DNA of 8,105 bases from Gammaproteobacteria bacterium (GTDB lineage: Bacteria > Pseudomonadota > Gammaproteobacteria > GCA-001735895), in assembly GCA_021767985.1 (NCBI GenBank), contig JAASSH010000077.1:1-8105 (forward strand). The letters run 5' to 3'. Positions 1 to 7,083 of the stretch are shown piece by piece. The position numbers and the translations under genes were made by a program. How positions within the stretch are numbered: the stretch's first letter is position 1; every line of letters starts with the position of its first letter. Below the pieces are notes generated by a model. It worked only from the letters and a program-made list of their open reading frames with translations. It was not told the DNA's origin and searched no databases.

Positions 1-2369
1 AGAGTATCGCGTATTCAGACGTTTTTGCGCCCGATTCTGGCGATAAGCAGGAAACCAGCACCCTTGGCTGGGTTCACTTGTACCTGTCGCACCGGCAACT
101 CGAACAGTCCACGCGCGAGATTATTCTCAATTCGTTGCTGTTTTTCATATCGATCCTGGTCATGGCGGTCATGGTTACCATTGTGATAAGCCGCCGTATT
201 ACACGACCGATATTCGGGCTGATGGAGCACCTGAAGCATGTCGAGACCGGTCAGCTCGGCAGAATCATCGAGCCCACCGAAGCCAATGAAATCGGGGCTG
301 TGCAAAAGGGTTTCAACCGCATGACCCAGGCCCTGCTGACCAATCGTAAACACCTCAACCAGCGCATCCAGCAGGCAACCCGGCAACTGAACGAGGCGAT
401 TACCGAGCTGGAATCGAAAAACCGGGAACTCGGTTTTGCGCGCGACCGGGCGCTGAACGCGAATCGCAGTAAATCCGAGTTCCTGGCCAATATGAGTCAT
501 GAAATCCGCACTCCGATAAACGGGATAAAGGGTTTCATCAGCTTGCTCAACCAGTCGCAGCTGGACCATTTACAGCAGCGCTATGTCGACATCATTCTCA
601 AGTCGACCGCAGATCTGACCAATATCGTCAACGAGATTCTCGATTTCTCCAAGATGGAGTCGGGCAAGCTGCATATTGTCGATGAAGAGTTCGACCTTTA
701 CGAAGTTGTCGAGCAAACCCGGGATATCCTGTTCATCAATGTGCTGACAAAAAACATCGATCTGAACCTGCTCATTTATAGCGACACACCGCGCTGGCTG
801 GTTGGCGATAAACTACGATTGAAGCAGATCCTTCTCAATCTAATCGGTAACGCGATCAAGTTTACCGATCAGGGTTATGTCCTGATAAAGGTCAGCCTGA
901 TCGATGAAAGCCACGGTGAAGTCGATATCGAAATCACGGTCGAAGACAGCGGTATCGGGATTTCGGAAGAAGACCAGCAGTACCTGTTCAAGGCGTTTAG
1001 CCAGGTAGAGAGTTCGGATACACGCCGCTTTCCGGGTACCGGGCTCGGTCTCGTCATCAGTAAGAACCTGGCAACCCTGATGGGTGGCGATATCAGCATG
1101 CATTCCGAACCCGGACAGGGCTCGAGGTTTTCACTGCGACTGCCTTTCAAACGCTCGGCTCGAAGCGACCCTGAACCTGACGCCGGCGTCGATCATATCA
1201 AGGCATTGATTTTTGGTGCAGAAAATAATTGCCTGATGGAAATCCGCACGCTGTTCGATCGCGCCGGCATCGGGACCGAATGTAACCTGGTCGATAACGA
1301 CCAGGGTATCGATCCCGTGGTGGAATGCATCCAGCGAAACCTGGCCTACATCGACCTGCTGGTATTCGACTTGCGTCATCTGAAGATCGATCTGGAGCAG
1401 GTGCTGGGCACGGATATGGGGCCTGCGACGCGAATCATCCTGATGGACTACGATCGCGGCGCCGAACCCCTGTTCGACCTGCCCGGCGTCGAATTCGTAT
1501 CCGTTATCAACACCAGCCAGTCAATCGCGGAAAGGTTTAGTCGCGAACCGAAGCCCGCGAAGCAAAACGATTCTGTCGATGCGACCGCACCCGCGGACAG
1601 CAAGCGGGTGTTACTGGTTGACGACAACCAGGTGAATCTTAAACTGGCGAGCGAACTGATTCGCCTCTGGGGCCATCACGTGACCGAGGCCGAGCATGCC
1701 TCCAGAGCGCTGGAAATCTACAGGAAGCAGCATTTCGACCTGATAGTTCTGGACATACAGATGCCGGATATCGACGGCGTCAGCCTGCTGCAAATGATGC
1801 GCGAGCATAACCCGGAAGACCAGACGCCCGTGGTAGCGTTGACGGCTAACGTGTTGAACGATGAAGCCGACCGCCTGCTGGAACTGGGTTTCGACTACTA
1901 TCTCAGCAAGCCCATCGACGAAGACAGGTTTCGTTCACTACTGGACACGGAGCCAGGACGCCCTGATTCCGACCCGCAGCGAAGCGCAGAAGACGAGACG
2001 ACCGCGGAATGCGCGCTGGATTATGCTAAATCGCTGGCCCTCTCGGCTGACAATGCATCCTTGTTGAGACAGATTTTCGAGATCATCCAGCGTGATATAC
2101 CCGACCAGCAAAAACAACTCGACAAAGCGCTGCAGCAGCAGGACAGGGATAAGCTCGCGGCCCTTGCCCACAAGCTGCACGGCGTTACCTGTTACGCCAG
2201 CCTGCCGCGGTTGAGGCGCCGGGTACTGGCATTTCAGCAACGCCTGAGCCATGACGATAGCATTGCGTTCGATGACTCGGTCGCAGAACTAATTGCCGAG
2301 CTCGAGGCGGTAAAAAAGGAAGTCGAGCAACACCTCGCGGCAATGGAAATCGAGGGTATCTCGGCCTAG
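1..2369 (+). CDS. barA: BarA/GacS-type hybrid sensor histidine kinase, 5' end missing
   Basis: This is a tripartite inner-membrane sensor kinase of the BarA/GacS family, which in known relatives phosphorylates the UvrY/GacA response regulator and controls Csr/Rsm small RNAs. The frame is open to the left edge (first full codon at 3), giving 788 visible residues; a TTG at 78 is internal. Counting from codon 3: end of the periplasmic region, TM helix about 45-62, HAMP about 63-112, coiled coil, HisKA with FLANMSHEIRTP (His166, codon 498-500), HATPase with N box (NLIGNAIKFTD), DSGIGI and GTGLGL, a degenerate receiver-like region about 400-515, a receiver with paired acids in LLVDDN, phospho-acceptor Asp584 (codon 1752-1754), Thr in ALTAN and Lys in SKPID, and an HPt with AHKLHG (His723, codon 2169-2171). 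Comparison with recalled E. coli BarA sites (His302, Asp718, His861) suggests about 135 residues are missing. It converges on the acpS end of the operon. The residue before GTGLGL is Pro instead of the usual Gly. Confidence 0.9.
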   Translation, partial: SIAYSDVFAPDSGDKQETSTLGWVHLYLSHRQLEQSTREIILNSLLFFISILVMAVMVTIVISRRITRPIFGLMEHLKHVETGQLGRIIEPTEANEIGAVQKGFNRMTQALLTNRKHLNQRIQQATRQLNEAITELESKNRELGFARDRALNANRSKSEFLANMSHEIRTPINGIKGFISLLNQSQLDHLQQRYVDIILKSTADLTNIVNEILDFSKMESGKLHIVDEEFDLYEVVEQTRDILFINVLTKNIDLNLLIYSDTPRWLVGDKLRLKQILLNLIGNAIKFTDQGYVLIKVSLIDESHGEVDIEITVEDSGIGISEEDQQYLFKAFSQVESSDTRRFPGTGLGLVISKNLATLMGGDISMHSEPGQGSRFSLRLPFKRSARSDPEPDAGVDHIKALIFGAENNCLMEIRTLFDRAGIGTECNLVDNDQGIDPVVECIQRNLAYIDLLVFDLRHLKIDLEQVLGTDMGPATRIILMDYDRGAEPLFDLPGVEFVSVINTSQSIAERFSREPKPAKQNDSVDATAPADSKRVLLVDDNQVNLKLASELIRLWGHHVTEAEHASRALEIYRKQHFDLIVLDIQMPDIDGVSLLQMMREHNPEDQTPVVALTANVLNDEADRLLELGFDYYLSKPIDEDRFRSLLDTEPGRPDSDPQRSAEDETTAECALDYAKSLALSADNASLLRQIFEIIQRDIPDQQKQLDKALQQQDRDKLAALAHKLHGVTCYASLPRLRRRVLAFQQRLSHDDSIAFDDSVAELIAELEAVKKEVEQHLAAMEIEGISA

Positions 2370-2421
2370 CCTGCCTTAAGCTGTGTCGCGAGAAGTTGTT
2401 GCGCCAAAACGAAGTTAAATT

Positions 2422-2444
2422 GCAATTATCGTCCGGATAATCGC
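2422..2444 (-). terminator. Possible weak terminator hairpin after acpS
   Basis: Read as minus-strand RNA, GCGAUUAUC and GAUAAUUGC form a 9-bp stem with one G-U pair around the 5-nt loop CGGAC, starting 13 nt after the acpS stop. It is followed by AATTTAACTT, an imperfect T-rich tail. On the plus strand the G-U pair becomes an A-C mismatch and no T tract follows, so the structure favours termination of the acpS-side transcript. The stem is AT-rich and the T run is poor, so this is a weak call. The remainder of the 88-bp convergent gap (2370-2457) shows nothing else, and no clear terminator was seen for the kinase gene. Confidence 0.35.
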
Positions 2445-2457
2445 CGGGATATGCGGA

Positions 2458-2835
2458 TCATGACTCCAGCACGACCATTGCTACCGCGTAGTTTTTTTCA
2501 TCCGATAGTGAAATCATCGCATTTTTGATTTCAAGGCTGGCGATCAGCTCAAGCGCGCTATCGAGGAATTTCAGCACCGGTTTGCCGTGTTTGTCATGCT
2601 CGATCTGTACCGAATGGAAGCCAAACTGCTCACCGATCCTGGTGCCCAGGGCCTTGGCCGTGGCTTCCTTGCCGGCAAAACGGGTTGCCAGGTAGCTGCT
2701 GGATTGTCCCCGGCGATCGAACTCGACGAGTTCGTCGCTGGTCAGGATACGTCGCGCGAAGCGCGCGCCGAACCTGGCCGCCAGTTTTTCCACGCGCGCG
2801 GTTTCGGCAATATCCACACCGATTCCGACAATCAT
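2458..2835 (-). CDS. acpS: Holo-[acyl-carrier-protein] synthase AcpS
   Basis: AcpS transfers 4'-phosphopantetheine from coenzyme A to the conserved serine of apo-acyl carrier protein, in the cytoplasm, activating it for fatty acid synthesis. The 125-residue product matches the usual length (about 126). The N-terminal GIGVDIAE motif supplies the metal-binding Asp8, and [13 protein letters not shown] at 52-64 supplies Lys56 and Glu57, both hallmarks of the AcpS-type phosphopantetheinyl transferases. The C-terminal [17 protein letters not shown] resembles the end of E. coli AcpS. The ATG at 2835 overlaps the pdxJ stop in an ATGA, and no good Shine-Dalgarno precedes it, which suggests coupled translation. 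It is the last gene of the minus-strand operon; pdxJ-acpS adjacency is a familiar gammaproteobacterial arrangement. Confidence 0.96.
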   Translation of the reverse strand: MIVGIGVDIAETARVEKLAARFGARFARRILTSDELVEFDRRGQSSSYLATRFAGKEATAKALGTRIGEQFGFHSVQIEHDKHGKPVLKFLDSALELIASLEIKNAMISLSDEKNYAVAMVVLES

Positions 2836-3572
2836 GCGCCGGTGGCCCGCGCTTCCAGCATTAACTGCTTGATATCCCTGATCGCCTGCGCAAGCCCGAG
2901 GAACACCGCGTCGGCGACGATGGCATGCCCGATATTGAGCTCGGTAACCAGCGGATTGGCGGCGATCGGCCGGACATTATGCCGGTTGAGACCATGGCCC
3001 GCATTAACCTGCAATCCTTTGCCATGAGCATAGGCAATGGCATCGTTTATGGTTTCCAGCAAGCGCGCCTGCGCGTCACCCGATGCGTCGGCATAATGCC
3101 CCGTGTGCACCTCGATACACGGGGCACCGCATTCGACGACGGCGTCGATCTGCTCACGGCTGGCATCGATAAAGGGTGAAACCCGCGAGCCGGCCTCGGC
3201 CAGCCTGGCGCAGGCACTGCGCACCTGGGAAAGTTGCCCGGCAACGTCCAGACCGCCCTCGGTAGTTAATTCCTCGCGCTTTTCCGGCACCAGGCAAACG
3301 TCTTCCGCCATAAACTCGCTGGCAAATGCCAGCATCTCGTCGGTGATGGCCATTTCCAGGTTGAGCTTGGTGTTAACCACCTGTTTCAGCAGTAACGCAT
3401 CCCGCTCCTGGATGTGGCGACGATCCTCGCGCAGGTGAAAAGTGATCGAATCCGCACCCGAGAATTCGGCAACCTGGGCCGCGTAGACCGGGTCAGGAAA
3501 ACGTGTGCCGCGTGCCTGGCGGAGGGTTGCAACGTGATCGATATTCACCCCCAGGGTGATCGGGTTAGTCAT
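2832..3572 (-). CDS. pdxJ: Pyridoxine 5'-phosphate synthase PdxJ
   Basis: PdxJ condenses 1-deoxy-D-xylulose 5-phosphate with the PdxA product 3-amino-1-hydroxyacetone 1-phosphate to make pyridoxine 5'-phosphate, the last ring-forming step of the DXP-dependent vitamin B6 pathway. The 246-residue TIM-barrel protein (E. coli 243) has [16 protein letters not shown] near the N-terminus, HLREDRRHI with His46, NLEMA with Glu73, [17 protein letters not shown] at 94-110, EVHTG at 154-158, and [11 protein letters not shown] with His193; the two His and the Glu match the catalytic positions of the family. NIGHAIV at 213-219 matches the phosphate-binding end of the barrel. The ATG at 3572 overlaps the recO stop (ATGA) and is preceded by a purine-rich GAGAAGAAG that may act as a weak ribosome binding site. 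It overlaps acpS by 4 bp downstream. Confidence 0.97.
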   Translation of the reverse strand: MTNPITLGVNIDHVATLRQARGTRFPDPVYAAQVAEFSGADSITFHLREDRRHIQERDALLLKQVVNTKLNLEMAITDEMLAFASEFMAEDVCLVPEKREELTTEGGLDVAGQLSQVRSACARLAEAGSRVSPFIDASREQIDAVVECGAPCIEVHTGHYADASGDAQARLLETINDAIAYAHGKGLQVNAGHGLNRHNVRPIAANPLVTELNIGHAIVADAVFLGLAQAIRDIKQLMLEARATGA

Positions 3573-4267
3573 CTTCTTCTCATCATTTCCAGCGTAACGT
3601 CGCGTGATTTTAACGGTTTTCCATGCAAGTTAAAGTCGATCGTGGCGCGTAACACCGATTTCGCCAGGCGCAACACCGCGGCGTCCTGATATTCTCCTCG
3701 CTGCCAGTCGAGTACCGTTTTTCCGCTGACCGCATCCTTCGCGGATTCCAGGCAGGCTACGAAACCCTGATTGATGACGAACTGGTAGTAGCCATCCACC
3801 CGGATTGGCAGCCCACTGTCCGCATCCGCGGCGATATCCGGAAAATATCCCAGCGTTTGCATCAAACTCAGTTCAAAGCCACGCAGTTCGGCCTCGCCTA
3901 TCCTGAACCGAGCGCCCTGCAACAGCTCGAGATAGTCAGCAAAAACATCGGCATTGGCTTCCTGCTGCGGCAGCACGGCGCCGATTAACTCGTTGACATA
4001 AAGCAAGGCCAGGTAATTATGCTCATCGATCGGCAAAGCAACCGAGTCGATCGAAGTGAGGGTCTTCAAATCCTGCCGGCCGCTCCAGCTCACGCTTAAC
4101 AATTCGAAAGGCTGATAAGGCGTTTTCGCCGGGTTACGACGCGCGCCTCGCGCCATCACCCGGATACAGCCGTAATCCCGCGTGAACAGATCAAGCATCA
4201 GGCTGCTGTTGCGCCATTCCCGACGGCGCAAGATAAAGCCCGGTTGATCAGAGACCCTGACTTCCAT
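3569..4267 (-). CDS. recO: DNA repair protein RecO
   Basis: RecO works with RecR (and RecF) to load RecA onto SSB-coated single-stranded DNA in gap and break repair. The 232-residue call shows an N-terminal OB-fold region at about 1-80 with [13 protein letters not shown] (21-33) and VMARGARR, then the helical domain with [12 protein letters not shown] (89-100) and [11 protein letters not shown] (131-141), ending near GKPLKSRD (216-223), all matching E. coli RecO (242 residues). No zinc-binding cysteine cluster is visible, as in E. coli. The frame is open to an ATG at 4318 (249 residues), but the ATG at 4267 aligns best with the family start (MEVRV... against MEGWQ...), so I chose it. That start lies inside era, overlapping by 20 bp; no strong Shine-Dalgarno is present. 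The stop overlaps the pdxJ ATG. Confidence 0.93.
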   Translation of the reverse strand: MEVRVSDQPGFILRRREWRNSSLMLDLFTRDYGCIRVMARGARRNPAKTPYQPFELLSVSWSGRQDLKTLTSIDSVALPIDEHNYLALLYVNELIGAVLPQQEANADVFADYLELLQGARFRIGEAELRGFELSLMQTLGYFPDIAADADSGLPIRVDGYYQFVINQGFVACLESAKDAVSGKTVLDWQRGEYQDAAVLRLAKSVLRATIDFNLHGKPLKSRDVTLEMMRRR

Positions 4268-5150
4268 CGGAATAGCCAAAGGCCGCCAGCGACTGTTCGT
4301 CATCGGCCCAGTCGGCACGGATCTTTACCCAAAGCTGTAGGTAAACCCTGTTTCCAACCAGCCGCTCGATATCCGCGCGCGCGAGTGAACCTATTTTTTT
4401 CAACTGGCTGCCGCCTTTACCGATAACGATAGCCTTTTGCGACTTGCGCTCGACCCAGATGGTGGCCGATATTCGCGTGATATCCGCCTCCTCGATGTAG
4501 TGGTCGATACTGACCGTAATCGAGTAAGGCAGCTCCTGTTTAAGTGCGCGGAACAGCTTTTCGCGCACGATTTCGGCGCTGATAAAACGCATCGACTTGT
4601 CGGTCAACTGATCGTCCGGGAAGTGCGGTACGCCGCCGGGCAAGCGCGCGACGATCAGCTGCTGCAGTCGATCCAGGTTATCGCCAGTAAGCGCCGAGAC
4701 TGGTACGCATTCGAATTCCGGAGCCAGCTGAGAAATCTTCTGCATCAGTGGCAGGCATGCCTCGCGACTCAATTGATCGACCTTGTTAACCACGATGAGC
4801 ACATTGCTGTAGCCCGCAATCCGCCGCAGGATCTTCTCGTCGTCCTGGTTGAAATGAGTAATATCCAGCAACACGCATATCAAATCGGCGTCGTCCAGCA
4901 TGCTGGTTGCCGCCCGGTTCATGTAACGGTGTATGGCCTTGCTGTTGTTATCGTGAATCCCGGGGGTGTCAACGAAGATGCATTGAAAGTCTTCGCCAGT
5001 CTTGATACCGAGTATCTGATGCCTGGTAGTCTGTGGCCGGTGCGCCGTAATACTGAGCTTTTCTCCGACCAGCGCGTTCATCAGGGTCGACTTGCCGGTG
5101 TTGGGTTTGCCGATCAGGGCCACATATCCGCAGCGGAAACCGTCATTCAT
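4248..5150 (-). CDS. era: GTPase Era, ribosome small-subunit assembly factor
   Basis: Era is an essential GTPase that binds the 3' end of 16S rRNA and aids 30S subunit maturation, acting at the ribosome and inner-membrane face. The 300-residue product (E. coli 301) has the G1 P-loop GKPNTGKS at 14-21, the switch I region ITAHRPQTTRH at 34-44, G3 DTPG at 61-64, G4 NKVD at 122-125 and G5 SAL at 152-154. A C-terminal KH domain carries VIGKGGSQLKKIG at 242-254, and the end LWVKIRADWADDE matches the E. coli C-terminus, followed by a slightly longer tail. The P-loop reads GKPNT where GRPNV is the usual text; the key Gly-Lys-Ser is intact. The ATG at 5150 overlaps the rnc stop (ATGA). Rnc-era pairing is highly conserved and both act on 16S rRNA processing. 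Confidence 0.98.
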   Translation of the reverse strand: MNDGFRCGYVALIGKPNTGKSTLMNALVGEKLSITAHRPQTTRHQILGIKTGEDFQCIFVDTPGIHDNNSKAIHRYMNRAATSMLDDADLICVLLDITHFNQDDEKILRRIAGYSNVLIVVNKVDQLSREACLPLMQKISQLAPEFECVPVSALTGDNLDRLQQLIVARLPGGVPHFPDDQLTDKSMRFISAEIVREKLFRALKQELPYSITVSIDHYIEEADITRISATIWVERKSQKAIVIGKGGSQLKKIGSLARADIERLVGNRVYLQLWVKIRADWADDEQSLAAFGYSDGSQGL

Positions 5151-5818
5151 AGATCGAGCTCATCCAGCAATTTTTGCGCCGCTTGCTGTTCGGCCTGCTT
5201 GCGGCTGGTGCCACTGCCGAGCGTCTGCAGTGCAGGATTCTCGATTTTGCAGCTAACAGTGAACAACTGCGAGTGCGATTTACCAGTGGTGCTTTCGATT
5301 TCGTAGAGCGGCAGGTCCTGCTGGCGTGCCTGCAGGTATTCCTGCAGGCGGGTTTTGGGATCTTTTAATCCCGTCCCGGTTTTCACGCTATCGAGCTGGT
5401 TCTCGAACAACCGTAATACCACCGCTTCGGCCTGACCGTAATCGCTATCCAGGTAAATCGCACCGATAACCGCCTCGAGCGCGTCGGACAGAATCGACGC
5501 CCGCCTGAATCCCCCCGACTTTAATTCACCCCCGCCAAGATTAATGTGCTCGCCCAGGTTTATTTCCCGGGCGACCAGCGCCAGCGTCGATTGCTTGACC
5601 AGCGATGCCCGGATTCGGCTAAGGTCGCCCTCGTCGGCATCCGTAAAACGGCGATAAATATGGTTCGAAATGATGAGATTAAGCACACTGTCGCCCAGGA
5701 ACTCGAGACGCTCATTGTTACTGTTGCGCGAGAAACTGCGATGCGTCAGGGCTTGCTGCAGTAAATCCTGCTGCCTGAATCGATAACCTGTTAACGCGAG
5801 AAACTTATCGGCATTCAC
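5147..5818 (-). CDS. rnc: Ribonuclease III
   Basis: RNase III is the double-strand-specific endonuclease that cuts the 30S rRNA precursor and many mRNA and small-RNA duplexes. The 223-residue protein (E. coli 226) has the signature NERLEFLGDSVL at 35-46, with Glu36, Glu39 and Asp43, and the second catalytic block SDALEAVIGAIYLD with Asp112 and Glu115; together these are the family's Mg-binding residues. A double-stranded RNA-binding domain runs from about 153 (DPKTRLQEYLQ) to 222, with the C-terminal helix SRKQAEQQAAQKLL. The start is a GTG at 5818 overlapping the upstream stop as GTGA; no Shine-Dalgarno is evident, so translation probably depends on coupling to the preceding gene. It overlaps era by 4 bp. 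Confidence 0.97.
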   Translation of the reverse strand: MNADKFLALTGYRFRQQDLLQQALTHRSFSRNSNNERLEFLGDSVLNLIISNHIYRRFTDADEGDLSRIRASLVKQSTLALVAREINLGEHINLGGGELKSGGFRRASILSDALEAVIGAIYLDSDYGQAEAVVLRLFENQLDSVKTGTGLKDPKTRLQEYLQARQQDLPLYEIESTTGKSHSQLFTVSCKIENPALQTLGSGTSRKQAEQQAAQKLLDELDL

Positions 5819-6198
5819 CGATCGATAACTGCTGATTCTTCGAAGCGTGCGCCGAGAAACAGGTTCGCAAGATAGGGCTCACGGACTTCGTAGCTGACCG
5901 TTACCGTGGTTTTACCGTCCTTACGTTGCATTTTTACGTTTTCACGTGTGATCGATTTGACGGATTCGACATACAGCCGCTTTTGCAGGGAATTCCAAAT
6001 TTCGCGTTTGGACTTTGGATCGATAGAGGTATCCGTTTGCATCGCCTCGAGGGCGGCCTTGAGCTTGTAATTATCGTAGTACCACGGAAAAACCTTTAAG
6101 AACGTGACCAACAACAGGGCGAAGATGGCGAAAACCAAGATCCATCCTGCAGATGACAAACCTCGTTGCCGATGTCGCGGCTTTGTAACTCTTTTCAT
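5815..6198 (-). CDS. DUF4845-type small membrane protein
   Basis: This is a 127-residue protein of unknown function. From its position between lepB and rnc, size and layout it belongs to the DUF4845 family known at the same place in Pseudomonas and other gammaproteobacteria; I recognise it by resemblance and have run no profile. A basic N-terminus (MKRVTKPRHRQRG) leads into one transmembrane helix at about 18-36 (SAGWILVFAIFALLLVTFL), then KVFPWYYDNYKLKAALEAM and a polar domain of about 80 residues predicted to lie outside the membrane. The Arg-Gly-Leu junction before the helix resembles a type IV prepilin leader, but the Glu at +5 is missing (the residue is Gly). An ATG at 6204 is also in frame, but GAGGT is 7 nt from the ATG at 6198 and only 1 nt from 6204, so I chose 6198. 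The stop overlaps rnc. Confidence 0.85.
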   Translation of the reverse strand: MKRVTKPRHRQRGLSSAGWILVFAIFALLLVTFLKVFPWYYDNYKLKAALEAMQTDTSIDPKSKREIWNSLQKRLYVESVKSITRENVKMQRKDGKTTVTVSYEVREPYLANLFLGARFEESAVIDR

Positions 6199-6205
6199 AA
6201 CCATT

Positions 6206-6210
6206 ACCTC
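6206..6210 (-). promoter_or_regulatory. Ribosome binding site that decides the DUF4845 start
   Basis: Minus-strand GAGGT lies within and just after the lepB TGA stop. It is 7 nt upstream of the ATG at 6198 (good spacing) and 1 nt from the ATG at 6204 (too close), favouring the shorter protein. Its overlap with the lepB stop suggests that ribosomes finishing lepB re-initiate here. Confidence 0.65.
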
Positions 6211-7051
6211 AGTTCGAAATTCTCTGGCCTATTCTCGAGACATCCAGACCGGTCCCACCTTTACGCCAGTCCCAGTGCATCCAAATCATAACCGCCTTTC
6301 CCACCAGGTTATCTTCGGGCACGAAACCCCAAATCCTGCTGTCATTGCTGTGATCGCGATTATCGCCCATCACGAAATAATGACCATCGGGTACGAAAAC
6401 CTCTCCGCTGATGCCTATAGTCATACTGGGGTTGATCATTACCGTATGCCGGCTCTCGCCCAGTTGTTCGGTAAAAACCTCACAGCTGGCCGCTCGGCGA
6501 TCACAGCCACTGGCACCCGCCATTTTATTGAGATCTCCAAGCCCCTCGTAATCACGATCTTTTTCAAAGGTCAGGGCCTGGCCATTAATCGCTAAACGAC
6601 GATTATAGTAACTTATATGATCACCGGGCAATCCTACCACGCGTTTGATGTAATCCTGTGACTGATCCTTGGGGTAACGAAACACCACAACGTCACCGCG
6701 CTGCGGACGGTCGCCACGATTGACGCGGGTATGCCAGACCGGCAAGCGAAAGCCATAGCTATACTTATTGACCAGTATAAAATCACCGACCAGCAGTGAG
6801 GGCATCATCGAACCCGACGGAATACGGAACGGTTCATAGGCGAAGGCGCGCAGTACCAGCACGATCGCGAGCACCGGGAAAAAAGCCCGGGAATACTCGA
6901 TAAGAATCGGTTCTTTCGGCGGTTTCCTGGCCGTGGTTGCGGCTGCGGATGCACGTCGCATGCGCGCGAACAGAAGCACATCGGCCAGCCATATCGCGCC
7001 CGTTACGAGCGTCAGTACCAACAACAAAACCTCAAAATCAAAATGAACCAT
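6209..7051 (-). CDS. lepB: Signal peptidase I
   Basis: LepB is the inner-membrane serine protease that removes signal peptides from exported preproteins on the periplasmic side. The 280-residue protein has two N-terminal membrane segments (about 8-28 and 56-71) separated by a basic cytoplasmic loop. The catalytic domain follows: PSGSMMPSLLVGDF with nucleophile Ser81, DYIKRVVGLPGD with general base Lys136, and MGDNRDHSNDSRIWGFVP at 228-245. Cys183 and Cys190 sit where E. coli LepB has its periplasmic disulfide. The protein is shorter than the E. coli enzyme (324) and close in size to the Pseudomonas one. The ATG at 7051 has AGAGG 8 nt upstream. It lies 32 bp after lepA and is followed 10 bp on by the DUF4845 start, the usual lepA-lepB order. 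Confidence 0.98.
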   Translation of the reverse strand: MVHFDFEVLLLVLTLVTGAIWLADVLLFARMRRASAAATTARKPPKEPILIEYSRAFFPVLAIVLVLRAFAYEPFRIPSGSMMPSLLVGDFILVNKYSYGFRLPVWHTRVNRGDRPQRGDVVVFRYPKDQSQDYIKRVVGLPGDHISYYNRRLAINGQALTFEKDRDYEGLGDLNKMAGASGCDRRAASCEVFTEQLGESRHTVMINPSMTIGISGEVFVPDGHYFVMGDNRDHSNDSRIWGFVPEDNLVGKAVMIWMHWDWRKGGTGLDVSRIGQRISN

Positions 7052-7059
7052 TCAGTATG

Positions 7060-7064
7060 CCTCT
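7060..7064 (-). promoter_or_regulatory. lepB ribosome binding site
   Basis: Minus-strand AGAGG ends 8 nt before the lepB ATG at 7051. With the DUF4845 site it is one of the two clear Shine-Dalgarno sequences in the operon. It lies in the 32-bp lepA-lepB gap, which is too short for an obvious promoter or terminator. Confidence 0.6.
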
Positions 7065-7083
7065 ACTGCGTGCAACACCCTTA

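Noticed and set aside
78..80. TTG as a start codon for the kinase
   Set aside because: The frame is open to the left edge and the upstream residues (ending GWVHL) read as the end of a BarA periplasmic domain, so the gene is cut by the window edge and TTG is an internal Leu.
15..569. A 184-residue minus-strand open frame opposite the kinase gene
   Set aside because: The plus-strand frame encodes unmistakable kinase domains here; the antisense frame has no family motifs.
2740..2805. Cluster of GCGCGC runs within acpS
   Set aside because: These are Arg and Ala codons in a normal AcpS sequence and form no regular repeat.
2587..3027. A plus-strand open frame across acpS and pdxJ
   Set aside because: It is antisense to both genes and has no recognisable domain; acpS and pdxJ account for the coding signal.
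4437..5306. An 870-bp plus-strand open frame opposite era and rnc
   Set aside because: It lies antisense to two strongly supported essential genes, its translation shows no recognisable family, and it is explained by codon bias of the genes on the other strand.
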